Shown: piece after piece, positions 33,819 through 44,200 of the stretch | How positions within the stretch are numbered: the first letter of the stretch is position 1 | Layout: the number at the start of each line of letters is the position of its first letter | Assembly: GCF_947166265.1 (NCBI RefSeq) | Contig: NZ_CAMVDO010000008.1 | Coordinates: 62,001 to 126,000 of the forward strand | Reading direction: 5' to 3' | Source: an uncultured Fibrobacter sp. | GTDB taxonomy: Bacteria > Fibrobacterota > Fibrobacteria > Fibrobacterales > Fibrobacteraceae | Length of the DNA: 64,000 nucleotides | Program-made: the position numbers and the translations under genes | Notes under the pieces: generated by a model | The model's database searches: none | Seen by the model: the letters and a program-made list of their open reading frames with translations, nothing else | Told to the model about the DNA's origin: nothing

Positions 33819-35333
33819 TTAGAAGTAGATGAAGCCACCGAAGGTGACAAAGACGCCTTCGCCATTGAAGATCGACTTGGTGTCGGTGAAGAACTTGTCG
33901 CCAAAGGCGAATTCACAGGCCGCCCAGTCCTTATACTGGTAACGGAGTCCCATAGAAGCTTCGACCTTACTCGAATAGCTCTCCTTGATCTTGATTTCGT
34001 CATACGGAGTCTTGTTATCAATATAGCGGAAGACTTCCCAAATATAGTCCGCTTCACCAAAGATCATCAGTTCATCCGTCAGAAGAACTTCACCCAAGAT
34101 ATTCGGGATCACATCCACGCCCACCGTAGTAAACGAGGTTTCTTTCAGTTTTCCACTTGTCGTGTCGCGCATATCAGCCTTGTCGTAAATGGTAACAGGA
34201 ACGGCTGTGTTCACACCCATGTAGACATTGGCATAGCTTGCACGAAGCACCGGCGTACCATAGTTAAACACAGGAACAATCGTATTTGCCGAAGCCAGGG
34301 AATCACCAATCAGCGTTCCACCAACTTCCCTTTCTTCTTCGTGACGATTAAAGGCTACACCTGCCGACCAGAAGTGCGTACGTGCAGACGGACCGTCCGT
34401 CACAATCAAAGATGCGTCCAAATCGCGGTAACGTTCTTCGGTCTTAGGACCTTTAACAGGTTTCACATTCTTTTCGTGATCGTATGTGGTCCAATCGCCT
34501 GACAAAGTCACGACATAGCCGCCCAGGGTTTTAGATAAAGTAAGGCCCCAGTCGTCGCCAGCTTCGGTTTCCTTGACATCGGCACTCTTGGTTTCCGTTT
34601 TCATTTGTCCTAAGCCCACACGAGCCTCGATGGCAAAGCTGGGTGTCGCATAACCGAGAGTTGCGCGGCCAAGCTCTCCCGAGATATCCATGGCACCAAA
34701 GAAGCCACCCAACGAGAAGGCACCCTTTTCACCAGACGGTTCGAGGTAGAAGAACTTATTGAACGCAAGCTTCGTTAGGCGCTTCTCCAGCAAGGTATTC
34801 ACGTTGTCACCTGCGGCTTCGTTTTCTACACGGTTGTAGGCGTTGCCATGCAAGACCGTGAACGGAGTTTTCGGCGGGCCCATACGGACAGGGGCTTCGG
34901 AAGTGGCAGGAGCATTTCCTTCGGCAGTCGCTACAACCTCAGAGGCAGGAACAACAGGAGCGGCGGGCTGTGTTTGTACAGGAGCCGGAGCAGCCTCTTG
35001 GGCCGGCTTCGTTTCACTAGCAACGGTTTCAGGAGCAGGAGCTGCAGCGACAGAATTTTCTACGGGAGCCTTTTCCGGCTGGGCCGCTTCGGGAGCAGCA
35101 GCGGTTTCTGCAGCGGGTGCAGCCGAAGGCTGTTCGGCGGCGGGTGCGGCAGCAGGGGCAGCAGATTGTTCTGCCGGAGCTGCTGTTTCGGGAGCTGGCT
35201 GGGCAGCGGGCGCGGTAGGTGTTTCAGCCTGTGCAGCAGGGGCTGCAGCGGGTGCGGCAGCAGGAGCTGCCTGTTGAGCAAAGGCAAAGGCGGCAGACGC
35301 AATCGTCAAAGCCAAAGTCTTCTTTAAATTCAT
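33819..35333 (-). CDS. outer membrane beta-barrel (porin-like) protein with long Pro/Ala/Glu tether
   Basis: A 504-residue protein. A signal peptide (LKKTLALTIASAAFAFAQ) is followed by about 150 residues of Ala/Pro/Glu/Gln-rich low complexity, then from about residue 175 a barrel-like domain: AYNRVENEAAGDNVNTLLEKRL, GEKGAFSLGGFFGAMDISGELG, then repeated amphipathic strands and a terminal VFVTFGGFIYF with aromatic last residue. The Pro/Ala region could span the periplasm or peptidoglycan. AAGGAGTG lies 4 nt before the ATG. It stands alone upstream of nfnA with a repeat between them. Family not recognised; a porin or surface structural protein is likely. Confidence 0.78.
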   Translation of the reverse strand: MNLKKTLALTIASAAFAFAQQAAPAAAPAAAPAAQAETPTAPAAQPAPETAAPAEQSAAPAAAPAAEQPSAAPAAETAAAPEAAQPEKAPVENSVAAAPAPETVASETKPAQEAAPAPVQTQPAAPVVPASEVVATAEGNAPATSEAPVRMGPPKTPFTVLHGNAYNRVENEAAGDNVNTLLEKRLTKLAFNKFFYLEPSGEKGAFSLGGFFGAMDISGELGRATLGYATPSFAIEARVGLGQMKTETKSADVKETEAGDDWGLTLSKTLGGYVVTLSGDWTTYDHEKNVKPVKGPKTEERYRDLDASLIVTDGPSARTHFWSAGVAFNRHEEEREVGGTLIGDSLASANTIVPVFNYGTPVLRASYANVYMGVNTAVPVTIYDKADMRDTTSGKLKETSFTTVGVDVIPNILGEVLLTDELMIFGEADYIWEVFRYIDNKTPYDEIKIKESYSSKVEASMGLRYQYKDWAACEFAFGDKFFTDTKSIFNGEGVFVTFGGFIYF

Positions 35334-35582
35334 TTTCCACTCCTTATGTTACTTTTTCTTTGCAATTTACCTCAAAAGCAACAAAAAAGCAAGTATTTTT
35401 TTTCGAAAGTTGCATTTTTTACAAAATATTGCTTTTTCTCCGAATAAACGCATTGGATTCCATCAACAGAATGTTTATGCTTGAAAAGCTTCTCTGGTTC
35501 CCCTCCCTCGTTTCACTCGGTCGAGGATGACAGCTCCAAGATGACACCCTGATACCTCAAAAACATTTCTATTTTAGTCAGC
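35334..35582. other. intergenic region with a repeat and gluQ promoter
   Basis: A 249-nt divergent gap. An AT-rich part (35341-35440) probably holds the promoter of the leftward porin-like gene. TTTCTATTTTAG at 35566-35577 lies 7 nt before the GluQ ATG and probably drives a leaderless message. A palindromic element lies between them at 35496-35532. Confidence 0.4.
35496..35544 (+). repeat. GGATGACA-family element, degenerate stem
   Basis: GGTTCCCCTCCCTCGTTTCACTCGGTCGAGGATGACA at 35496-35532, then a second tail AAGATGACA to 35544. A matching CCTCCCT..CGAGGATGACTA version is found at 62431-62478. Confidence 0.6.
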
Positions 35583-36506
35583 ATGTCCGGAACAATCCGC
35601 TTTGCACCGAGTCCCACGGGATACCTGCACGAAGGTCACCTGCTTTCGGCTTTGTTCGTTTGGGCAGCCGCAAAAAAATGGAACCTAAGGGTTCACCTGC
35701 GCATCGAAGACCACGACCAGGGTCGCGCCCGCAAGGAATACATCGACAGCATCCGCGAAGACCTCGCCTGGCTCGGTTTTACCTACGATAGCGAAAGCAT
35801 CCAGAGCAACCGCAGCGAAATCTACCAAAGAGTCCTGCAGCACCTTGCCGAAAGGGGGCTCGTGTACCCCTGCTACTGCAGTCGAAAGCAGCTCCTGGCC
35901 GAAAATCCGCGAAGCGAAACCGGCGAAGTAATTTACCAGGGAAAGTGTTTTAGACGAGAGAACGCTCGCAAGCTCGCTACAGACGAAAGACGAGAGATTG
36001 TTCCGCACAGTTTGCGCATCATTATTCCAGATAAAGTAATCAGCTGGCACGACGAGCGCCTCGGAACCTTTTACGAAAATCCGAAAAAACAATGTGGCGA
36101 TTTTCCAATCCGTGACCGCGACGGTTACTGGACCTATCAATTCGCCGTCTGCGTCGACGACCTCGCCCAAGGTATCACGCACATTATTCGGGGCGAGGAC
36201 ATCCTGAATTCCACGGCCCGCCAAATAGCCCTCACCGAAATGATCGCCGATGCCTGCCAGGGCGATGCCACCCTCCACTTTCCGCCCTATCAGCGCCCCA
36301 AGTACCTACACCACCCCCTCATTGTAGATAGCACCGGAAAAAAGCTTTCCAAGCGCGAACACGCCCATAGCCTAAGGCAAGACAAAGAAGCCGGAACCAC
36401 CCCCGAACAGCTTTTCGGGCGTCTCCTTTTCAAGGTGGGAATCGCCCAAAGCGATACCCCCACCCCCCTCGACGCCGCTCTTGGACAAATTATCCGTATT
36501 TTATAG
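35583..36506 (+). CDS. gluQ: glutamyl-Q tRNA(Asp) synthetase
   Basis: A 307-residue truncated relative of glutamyl-tRNA synthetase lacking the anticodon-binding domain, as in GluQ-RS. It has RFAPSPTGYLHEGH (HIGH motif as HEGH, residues 16-19), RIEDHDQGR, a Zn-binding pattern with CYCSRKQ and a later Tyr and Cys (VIYQGKC), ITHIIRGEDILNST, and KKLSKREHA (KMSKS). GluQ adds glutamate to queuosine in tRNA-Asp. TATTTT lies 7 nt before the ATG with no Shine-Dalgarno site. It is followed after 44 nt by the giant helicase-like gene. Confidence 0.93.
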   Translation: MSGTIRFAPSPTGYLHEGHLLSALFVWAAAKKWNLRVHLRIEDHDQGRARKEYIDSIREDLAWLGFTYDSESIQSNRSEIYQRVLQHLAERGLVYPCYCSRKQLLAENPRSETGEVIYQGKCFRRENARKLATDERREIVPHSLRIIIPDKVISWHDERLGTFYENPKKQCGDFPIRDRDGYWTYQFAVCVDDLAQGITHIIRGEDILNSTARQIALTEMIADACQGDATLHFPPYQRPKYLHHPLIVDSTGKKLSKREHAHSLRQDKEAGTTPEQLFGRLLFKVGIAQSDTPTPLDAALGQIIRIL

Positions 36507-36550
36507 CGGAGCCCCAGAACAAAAGCCCGAAAAATACGTATATTCGGGAT

Positions 36551-39500
36551 ATGTCGTCCCCATCTGCAATTGTTGCCCAAATAAGGCAAGAAGCAGCCCT
36601 TTTTGACTCCAAGGACCGCTTACTTCATTTTACTGCAAAAAGCGACTTCCAATCCCCTCCCCTTATGGAAGCCGGTGACTTGTTCTTTGAAAAATGGATG
36701 CAGGCACAAGGCCCGCTTCCACTAGAATCCTTTTTCCAGGTATCGGCAAACTTCACGGCACAGCAAAAGATTACCGCGGTCGACACCATGACAACAGTTC
36801 TCCGCCAAAAAATGGACGACTTTGGCGAAACGGACTTGTACCTGATTCTTGGATTCCTGAAATGGGACGGCAACGCGCTCGCCCCGAGCCTCCTTGTTCC
36901 CCTGGACACAGATGCGTCCCAAAAGACACTTACCATTTCCAAGCGACTCCCGATCGAAAACGTGGTTCTTCGCGAAAGGCTCAAGGACACCGTAACGCTC
37001 CCCACCGTCGAAGACGCCATTATAAACGGCAAGTTCAGCCTGCTGCTCTATTTTTCACTTTTTGAAAAAGCCATCGTCGCCGAACGCAATTGGAAGTTCA
37101 CCCGGCACGGAGTTTGCCTTGGGTTCTTCAACACAAGCCATCTGCTCCTTAAAAAGCGGATGGCACTTGGATTTTCCGACAAGGTCGTAAACGCGAACCC
37201 GACGCTTTCTTCCCTTTTCAGCGAAGACGGTTTCCAGACTCAGGAATCCCTGTTCGAAGAGCAGGAATTCAACAAGATTTTTTCGCCTGCAGACCACCAT
37301 TTCCTGTACACAACCGATTCCCATACCGACAAGGTTACGATCGACGCCCTGAACGAAGACGCCTGCGCATACGCAATTCAGGCCCTTCCCGGAACCGACA
37401 AGATGAAGGTTACCGCCAATATCGTTGCCGACTCGGTAGCCAAGGGGCAGAAGGTTTTGGTCACCTACAGGCGAGCCGTTTCGGCGCGCACCTTCCAGGA
37501 ATCATGGAAACCTTCGTTCCGCACGTTCCCAAAATCCGACCGGGGCGCCCTGGAGCAAGGGATACGCTCCATCCGCAAGGAATTCCTGGACTATTACGAA
37601 ACTATCAACAAGCCGCTTGCCCCGACAGGCATCCAGCTTTCGCAGCTGCTCCGTGAATTCATCGAGGCAAAACCGCCCAAACGCAAATACAGCGATTCCA
37701 TTTACCAGGGAATCCCTGCACTCAGCTACAAGGATTTCCTGGAGCTGAAGGCAGACCTGCACCAACTGAACGAACTCTATTTTGAAAAGGGCGGCATCGA
37801 AGCACGCAAGGCTTTCCAGGGTGTAAAGCTCCCCGAACTCCAGCCGGAACAAGGAGAGGCCCTTTCGCAGGAACTGAACCGGGCAGCCCAGCACGCGAAC
37901 GAACTGGACGGACTTATCACCACGATGAAGTCCGCAGGGCTTTTCCCGGCAGGAATCTTCCTTTCGAGCCTCGCCGACATTCTGGAACTGATTCGCGACC
38001 ATTTCAGCAAGGACACTCCTGTATTCGAATCCTGGCAGCTGAGAAGCCACAACTGGAACGACTACCGCGACACGCTCCTTGCACTCCCCGAAGCGGGCGA
38101 CAAGTGGGTCAACTACCGCAGGCAGGCTTCTGACATTTACACCGATAACGCCGTCGACGAAAACATCCAGTCGGCACGCGACGATTTTGCCGAATGCCAG
38201 AAGATTGCCCTTAAGGGGCTTTCGGACCGTTACCGTTCATCCCGTCGCAAGTTGCTTTCCGTTCTGCGCAAGCCCAAGAGCGTAGAATCCGATGCAAAGC
38301 TTCTGGACCTTATAGACACCCTACTCGAATTGCAGGACAACAAGAGAACCTACAAAGAAAGTGCCGTCCTCGGAAACCACCTGCTCGGTAAGGACTGGCA
38401 CTACGAAGGTTCCAACTGGGAAGAACTCCGGTCCAAGATTCAGTTCATTTACGATTTCCGCGACAAGCACAAGAGCGACCCGAAGCTCGAACTCCTGTTG
38501 CAGATTCTCGAGCAATGGCACCTGTTCAAGGAAATGCTCCCCGAGTTCGACAAGCTGTACCGTTCGGTACTCGAACTGCAGCAGTCGATCAGGCAGATTA
38601 ACAAGGCCATGGCGCTCGAAAATCCGCTTGAAAGCCTGAGCATCGAAAAATGGCTCGACAAGATCAAGTCCTGGAGCGAAAACTGGAACCACCTGGATAT
38701 CCACGTGCAGCTGACCGCGCTTTTCAAGAAAATGGAAAGCTACCCCTGCAAGAATCTTCTCCAGTACATCGAGAATCCGGACAACGTCGACCGTGAACTG
38801 GCACAAGCGGTCGCCCACTGTTGGGCAAGGAACCAAATTCAGATTGTCACCCGAAACTGTCCGGGGCTGTTTACGCAAACACCCAAGGCGCGTTCCCAGA
38901 AAAGCAAGGAATACCGCGACCTTCTGGACCGTTTCAGCAGCGCGAACTTCAGCGAACTGCATAGCGCCGTACAGGATACTCCCGATGCGCTAACGACACT
39001 TCATCTGAACGAATCGCTCCGGATTCCCGAAGCGACCAACTACGACATCGCCATTATTCTCGATGCCGATAGCATTTCGATTGCAGAAGCATTACCGACA
39101 CTGCTTGCCGCAAAGAAGGTCATCCTTATCGGCAACCCGCAGAATCCAGGACTCGAATACCAGCCCCTGGATGCCTACCAGGAAAGGCCTCAGCTTTCGC
39201 CGTTTTTCCAGGAAAGCATCCTTACGGCAGCACTTCGCCAGGGCATTCCGACACGCGAACTTTGGTTCTCGACGCAATACCCGGACGCAAGCCTTATCGC
39301 ATTTGCAAACGACAACATCTACAATCACGGTATCAAGCAGTTCCCCTCGCCAAATAACGAAACATTCCGTGGAATCCACCTGAAAGTTACCGACGACAAG
39401 GTACTCGCTATTGCGCAGGCCGCACTGCAACATGCGGAACGTCACCCCGAAAAGACTCTCGGTATCGTGGCCTTCCACCAGTCCACCTGCCGTGAAATCG

Positions 39501-40648
39501 ACGACGCCATTCATGCGCAACTGATCGCAGGCTCGGCCGCCTATCATTTCTTTAACAGGCCGAATCCGGACATCCGCTACTTTGTTAAAACCCCCGACCG
39601 TGCGGTAGATAACTTTAGGGACGTGATTTTCGTCTGCTGCGAAGCCGAAGGGGCAACCGGCATGGCCGGCGACCACAAGGTATCGCTCTGCACGACCTTG
39701 GCCAAAAAGGAACTCCGCGTATTCATTTCCGAGGCGGACCTTTCCAAGAACAACGGTCAGAAACATTCGCTTTTCTGGAACTGGATGCATTACCTGCAGA
39801 GCAAGGACTATTCCATTTCCGAAAATACCGCACCGGCACCGTCTCCACTGCGTGAGCAGGTCGTCGCAAAGCTTTCTGCCGAAAACATCGTGTTGCAGGA
39901 ATCCTTTGCGAAAGGCGGCATTCCCGTAGGTCCCGTCGTCGTAGACGCCAATAACCCCAAGCGGTTCCTTGCGCTTATCGAAGACGACTGCACTACTGAA
40001 CGTTTCCGTGACTCCGTCGAAGACCGCGACTATATCCGTCCGCTTATCTTAAGACAGCTCGGCTGGAAAGTGCTGAACCTGTGGCTTCCCACCTGGTTCA
40101 TGGCGCAGAAAGACGAAATCGGACATTTGGTTGCAACGATTGCCATCGAGCAGAGCGTGGCACCGCCGCCTTCTGCCGCGGCCCCCGAAGACGAGGAATC
40201 CGAGGCAAGCCTTTCCAATGCGCCGACCACGGTTCCCTACCAGGTGATGCATCCGAAAATCGAAGGCACCGCCCACGACAAGCCGATTGCGGAACTGCCG
40301 ACGGCAGCCCTTATCACGCAGCTCAAGTTCTATGTGGACAACGAAGCTCCTATTCACCAGGATATGCTGCTCCAGCGCGTCCTGGAACTTCACCATGTAG
40401 ACCGGATGGGGCCGATGCTCCAAAAGGCGCTTACCGAAGCGATCAACCAGGGACTTCAAAAGAAGCGCTTTATCAAGACCGGGCCCTTCTTCTATTCGCT
40501 CAAGCCCAAGGAAGCCGTTCCGCGCAACCGCGCCGACCGCCCCGACTTCGAAAGAAAGCTCGCCTACGTGGCGCCCGAAGAAAGAGCGCTCATGCCAGCG
40601 ACCATGGACGAACACGCCCTGAAAGAAGCGATGGGACTACTCGAGTAG
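36551..40648 (+). CDS. degenerate SF1 helicase/nuclease-like protein (DUF4011/MTES_1575/DUF3320 architecture)
   Basis: A 1365-residue protein with the layout of large bacterial DUF4011-DUF3320 helicases. Where these proteins have GPPGTGKS, this one has ALPGTDKMK (about residues 278-286); the family DEAS-type Walker B is LDADS (about 835); and the usual GDPKQLPP is IGNPQNP (about 860). ATP hydrolysis therefore looks lost. Residues about 1128-1200 match the Vsr-like MTES_1575 nuclease fold (VVVDANNPKRFLALIEDD ... LRQLGWKVLNLWLPTWF); the acidic residues partly remain. Residues about 1225-1320 match DUF3320. The middle (about 340-800) is a long helical region. TATATT is 6 nt before the ATG, inside a CCCGAA/TTCGGG inverted repeat. 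Such proteins often occur in mobile or defence settings, but nothing here shows that. Function is unknown. Confidence 0.72.
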   Translation: MSSPSAIVAQIRQEAALFDSKDRLLHFTAKSDFQSPPLMEAGDLFFEKWMQAQGPLPLESFFQVSANFTAQQKITAVDTMTTVLRQKMDDFGETDLYLILGFLKWDGNALAPSLLVPLDTDASQKTLTISKRLPIENVVLRERLKDTVTLPTVEDAIINGKFSLLLYFSLFEKAIVAERNWKFTRHGVCLGFFNTSHLLLKKRMALGFSDKVVNANPTLSSLFSEDGFQTQESLFEEQEFNKIFSPADHHFLYTTDSHTDKVTIDALNEDACAYAIQALPGTDKMKVTANIVADSVAKGQKVLVTYRRAVSARTFQESWKPSFRTFPKSDRGALEQGIRSIRKEFLDYYETINKPLAPTGIQLSQLLREFIEAKPPKRKYSDSIYQGIPALSYKDFLELKADLHQLNELYFEKGGIEARKAFQGVKLPELQPEQGEALSQELNRAAQHANELDGLITTMKSAGLFPAGIFLSSLADILELIRDHFSKDTPVFESWQLRSHNWNDYRDTLLALPEAGDKWVNYRRQASDIYTDNAVDENIQSARDDFAECQKIALKGLSDRYRSSRRKLLSVLRKPKSVESDAKLLDLIDTLLELQDNKRTYKESAVLGNHLLGKDWHYEGSNWEELRSKIQFIYDFRDKHKSDPKLELLLQILEQWHLFKEMLPEFDKLYRSVLELQQSIRQINKAMALENPLESLSIEKWLDKIKSWSENWNHLDIHVQLTALFKKMESYPCKNLLQYIENPDNVDRELAQAVAHCWARNQIQIVTRNCPGLFTQTPKARSQKSKEYRDLLDRFSSANFSELHSAVQDTPDALTTLHLNESLRIPEATNYDIAIILDADSISIAEALPTLLAAKKVILIGNPQNPGLEYQPLDAYQERPQLSPFFQESILTAALRQGIPTRELWFSTQYPDASLIAFANDNIYNHGIKQFPSPNNETFRGIHLKVTDDKVLAIAQAALQHAERHPEKTLGIVAFHQSTCREIDDAIHAQLIAGSAAYHFFNRPNPDIRYFVKTPDRAVDNFRDVIFVCCEAEGATGMAGDHKVSLCTTLAKKELRVFISEADLSKNNGQKHSLFWNWMHYLQSKDYSISENTAPAPSPLREQVVAKLSAENIVLQESFAKGGIPVGPVVVDANNPKRFLALIEDDCTTERFRDSVEDRDYIRPLILRQLGWKVLNLWLPTWFMAQKDEIGHLVATIAIEQSVAPPPSAAAPEDEESEASLSNAPTTVPYQVMHPKIEGTAHDKPIAELPTAALITQLKFYVDNEAPIHQDMLLQRVLELHHVDRMGPMLQKALTEAINQGLQKKRFIKTGPFFYSLKPKEAVPRNRADRPDFERKLAYVAPEERALMPATMDEHALKEAMGLLE

Positions 40649-40786
40649 AGTTACTAGTTCTAAGTTACTAGACTTAGTTGGTAGAACTTAGAGCTTAGGG
40701 ATATTTCTCTAATAACAGAAATGCCCGACCAAGTCGGGCATGACATTGATTACGCGAAATTCATTTCGCGTGATTGTAGCAGACAG
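40649..40786. other. intergenic repeats between convergent genes
   Basis: No gene. AGTTACTAG occurs twice near 40649-40672. The GGATGACA-type element ATGCCCGACCAAGTCGGGCATGACA lies at 40721-40745. ACGCGAAAT/ATTTCGCGT at 40752-40771 is a further perfect stem and may terminate the leftward SPOR gene. Confidence 0.55.
40721..40745 (+). repeat. GGATGACA-family palindrome, GCCCGAC stem
   Basis: ATGCCCGAC / GTCGGGCAT arms around CAA, with a TGACA tail. The stem differs wholly from the CCCCGC version while the tail is kept. Confidence 0.8.
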
Positions 40787-41203
40787 CTACTTCACCTTCA
40801 CGACGAATGCGGTGATGTTATAAGCGGAAAGCTCGCGGGCCTTGTCCTCTGCCGCCTTCTTGCTTCCCCAGCCACCACCACGCAGCTTGTAGAACGGAGC
40901 ATCGAACACCACCTGAATGGCATACCCCGTACTTGCAGAAATCTGCGCACGGCGACGCTGGGCAGCATCAAAATCGGCAACAGATTCAAACTGGAGCATA
41001 TAATAGCCGTCAGACTTCGCCGCCTTTGCCGAAGCCTTTCCCTGAACAGCGGATTCGCTTGTAGAGGAATCGCGGAGAGACGCACTCAGTACAGGCTTAT
41101 ATTCCTTGCCACGGAAAAGGGAATCCAGATCCGTAGGTTCCGACGCATTCGACGTTACGACAGCGGCGGCACACAAACTCATAACAGCTAAAAACTTTCG
41201 CAT
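40787..41203 (-). CDS. SPOR-domain secreted protein
   Basis: A 138-residue protein with a signal peptide (FLAVMSLCAAAVVTSNAS), a short variable region of about 40 residues and a C-terminal SPOR-like domain from about residue 66: YYMLQFESVADFDAAQRRRAQIS, then VVFDAPFYKLRGGGWGSKKAAEDKARELS, ending in FVVKVK. SPOR domains bind denuded peptidoglycan glycans, often at division sites. It could be periplasmic and help cell-wall work. TATATTTG is 6 nt before the ATG and overlaps the U-tract of the upstream terminator, so the message is probably leaderless. Confidence 0.85.
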   Translation of the reverse strand: MRKFLAVMSLCAAAVVTSNASEPTDLDSLFRGKEYKPVLSASLRDSSTSESAVQGKASAKAAKSDGYYMLQFESVADFDAAQRRRAQISASTGYAIQVVFDAPFYKLRGGGWGSKKAAEDKARELSAYNITAFVVKVK

Positions 41204-41214
41204 ACTGCAAATAT

Positions 41215-41241
41215 AAAAAAATCCCGGTCAAAGACCGGGAT
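41215..41241 (-). terminator. terminator of the fibro-slime gene, overlapping the next promoter
   Basis: On the minus strand ATCCCGGTC, TTT, GACCGGGAT (41221-41241), then a U-tract at 41215-41220 that forms part of the TATATT element of the SPOR gene. Confidence 0.88.
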
Positions 41242-41262
41242 TGAAACTTTAAAGCATCGAGA

Positions 41263-44200
41263 CTACTTGATCTTGGAGCGTCTTACACCCCAGATAGAAG
41301 TGCTTTCCTGCTTGTTGTCCTTACCGTGGTCGCCCAGCTTAACGAAGGAGTTGAACTTCACGATATAGGCACCGGTACCCACCTGGCGGCCCTTGTCGGA
41401 ACGCATGTTCCAGGCGATGAAGAAGTTGCGGTCCTTACCCGGATCGTTACACTTTCCACCGTCGAAGTACTGGATCTTCTTGCCGTTCTGATCGACTTCG
41501 GTATTGAACTTGTCGTCGCAATAGATCTTGCCACTCTTGCTTGCCACGAAGGAGCCGAGGTTGGTGAAGTATTCGACTTCGTAAGAGAAGTACACGTCGC
41601 TCACATCCTCGATTTCGTTTTCAAGAATCAAGCCGAACATATCGGGCATCACGAAGTGACCCGGAACATTCACGGAGTCTCTCAGGATTTCGTCCTTCGA
41701 AACAGAGGTGAGGAAGCTTCTCACATAAACAGCCGGACCCGGTTCGGCATCGCTTGTATGACCGAAGTTCTTTTCAATAACGTTCTTTTCACCTTCACCA
41801 ACAATCAGAACCCACGGAGACGGCAGACGACCGCTCTTGTCATCCAGACCCGTCGGAGAGTTCCAGTTGAACTTGGCGTCTTCTTCAACGTTACGCAGGG
41901 TATCGCTACCCGACACATTGTATTCGGCCTTGTCCGTCCAGTAAACGGTTTCGGTGTTACCCGTCACGCGGAGATAGTCACCCTTGTGGGGGCCGATGTT
42001 TTCACGGCTATAGGTATAACGGACACGTCCCTGATCGTCAAGTTCGCTCAAGGCCGGTTCCAAAAGTGCTGTCACCTTCGTGGTTCCGCCGTCCACAACA
42101 GAGGCGTAACGGGAAGCCTCGTCCTGGATATCGGTTGCAGAATTCAGGAAGTAGTCCATGGAGCTCTTCTTGTTATCCTTAGACACCAGATCCACCGGTT
42201 CAGACATCACCACTACAAGGCTATCGCGGTCAAGCAAATCGCCACCCTTGTCGCGCAAGGTCTTCACTTCGACACGCAGCGGAACCGGAGCCACACGGTC
42301 AATCAAGTCGGTCTGGAAACCCTGAATGACTTCGTAGGCAGCCTTCTTCTGCGAATCGTTACAGATAGATTCGTCGGCATCGCAGAACTTGGCGTAAGAA
42401 ATAATTCTACCGCGTCCACCGGTCTTTGCCACTTCGGAAAGCTTGAGACCGCCAATTTTCAGGACGTTGGTGCAGAGGTCGCCCGAGCAGCTCGTCATGC
42501 TAGCGTCAATCGGCTGAAGCGTATTACAGAAGATTTTCTCTTCGGAATCCTTCTTCTTGGTAAGGCCTTCTTCGGCAAGGCTGAAGTCCACCTTCAGGTC
42601 ATCGGTAGAGGTCACCGTGGAGTCCCAAATGATGCAAACCTTGATAGGCAGGGAGTCCTTCGGAATGGCACGGTGATAGTAGATAGCCACGGAGTCAGCG
42701 ATACCGTCAAGGTATTCCTGATCTTCTCTATAGTATTTTTCATGAATCTTGTAGCCCGGCAGAGTCTTTCCACGAACGTCGAACACGTCAGCAAGGCGCG
42801 GAGTCGGCACCGGCGGAGTTCTGAAGAAGATCGGGGAGTATTCGGCAGTCACCGTACCGAGGGCGTTTGCCACCACAATCTTTGCCGGATGGTCCGGACG
42901 CCTATATTCCTTATTTTCAGACGTCAAGGAAATAACTGCGTAACCATTTTCAAAGGTCGTTTCGGGCTGAGAGAACACGATTCCTTCGGAGGTACCGTCG
43001 GCACCGCTATACATGTGAATGGTCAGCTTGCAATCCGGGCACGGGATAATTCCACCATCGCCATCCGGTTTGAAAATGGCAAGGTACAGGTCAACCACGG
43101 AACCGACCCAACGTTCGCCGTTGTTACCGTCGGCTTCGGTATCACCGCTCTTAGCAACCGGAAGCACACCGGAATCAGGAATAGCTTCGATAAACTGGAT
43201 GACCGGCAAGAAGAACTTGATCTTCATCGTGTTCGTCCTTCCGACAACACTGATGCCCACTTCCTTTTGTCCGTTGTCAGCCTTTTCGAAATCCGTTTCC
43301 AGAACCGTCACAAAGACAGTATCGACACCGGTAGGACCAATCGTGCGATTTGCATTAGCTGCAGTCAGGAGCTCAGCGCAAGAACCGTCGTCAGCCACCT
43401 TGAGGCAAACCTGCATCAGGGGGTCGGCGTTCAGAGTATACGGAACGTTGCTGGCATCCATCGGAAGAATGTCGAGCGGATCAGAAGACGATTTCGGTTC
43501 GTGAACGCTAGAAATGTAGACTGGAACCCAATCACCCGCCATGGCGGAAGTAGTAACAGAGTAGCGACCACCGGTCATTTCGACACCGTTCGTATCCTGA
43601 GCGATACCGTCGCGGTAGATAACGTCCACTTCGCCCTGCGGACGGAAGGTAGCCACCTGCTTGGACTTGTTGCCAATCTTCATAAACAAGGTGTAACGGC
43701 CCGTTCCGAGTTCGCAAACGTCTTCGGCCTTACCTACAGAGGGCTTTGTCCAATTCGTGAGATCAATAATGCAGTTGTACTGACCCGGCGTCGTAATATG
43801 CTTGGAGCGAGCCGACGTAGAGTCCGAAATCTTGCGGCCTTCAACCAGCCAGTAGGAAATATCGAGCCCTGCACATTCGGGTTTATTGGTAAAGTCGCTA
43901 CCGCAGCAGGTCAAGCCTTCATCGCTACCAACAGCAACCGCGGCACAAGAACCATCACCCGTTTCGGAATAGCAGACATCATAGCTCTTGCTATCGGTAA
44001 CAGTCTTATCACGGGTCAACGTAATATCCTGTTTCTGGCGAATGTACATATTCGTCTTGATAATCACGTTACTCATAGAGGTACGACGGTCGCAGAAGAA
44101 GATATCCAGGTCATATTCATTACCAGGAACAAGGAATCCATCTCCATAAGCAGTAGCTGAATTCAAGTTCTTAAGAACCACGTGTCCCGGAGTTGCAAGG

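Noticed and set aside
35219-35530. 103-codon plus-strand frame over the porin-like gene start and the gap
   Set aside because: Overlaps the low-complexity coding region of the real gene and then runs through AT-rich non-coding DNA.
41326-44160. 944-codon open frame on the plus strand opposite the fibro-slime gene
   Set aside because: Antisense shadow of a protein with a recognisable signal peptide and fibro-slime domain; no ribosome-binding site or domain in the shadow.
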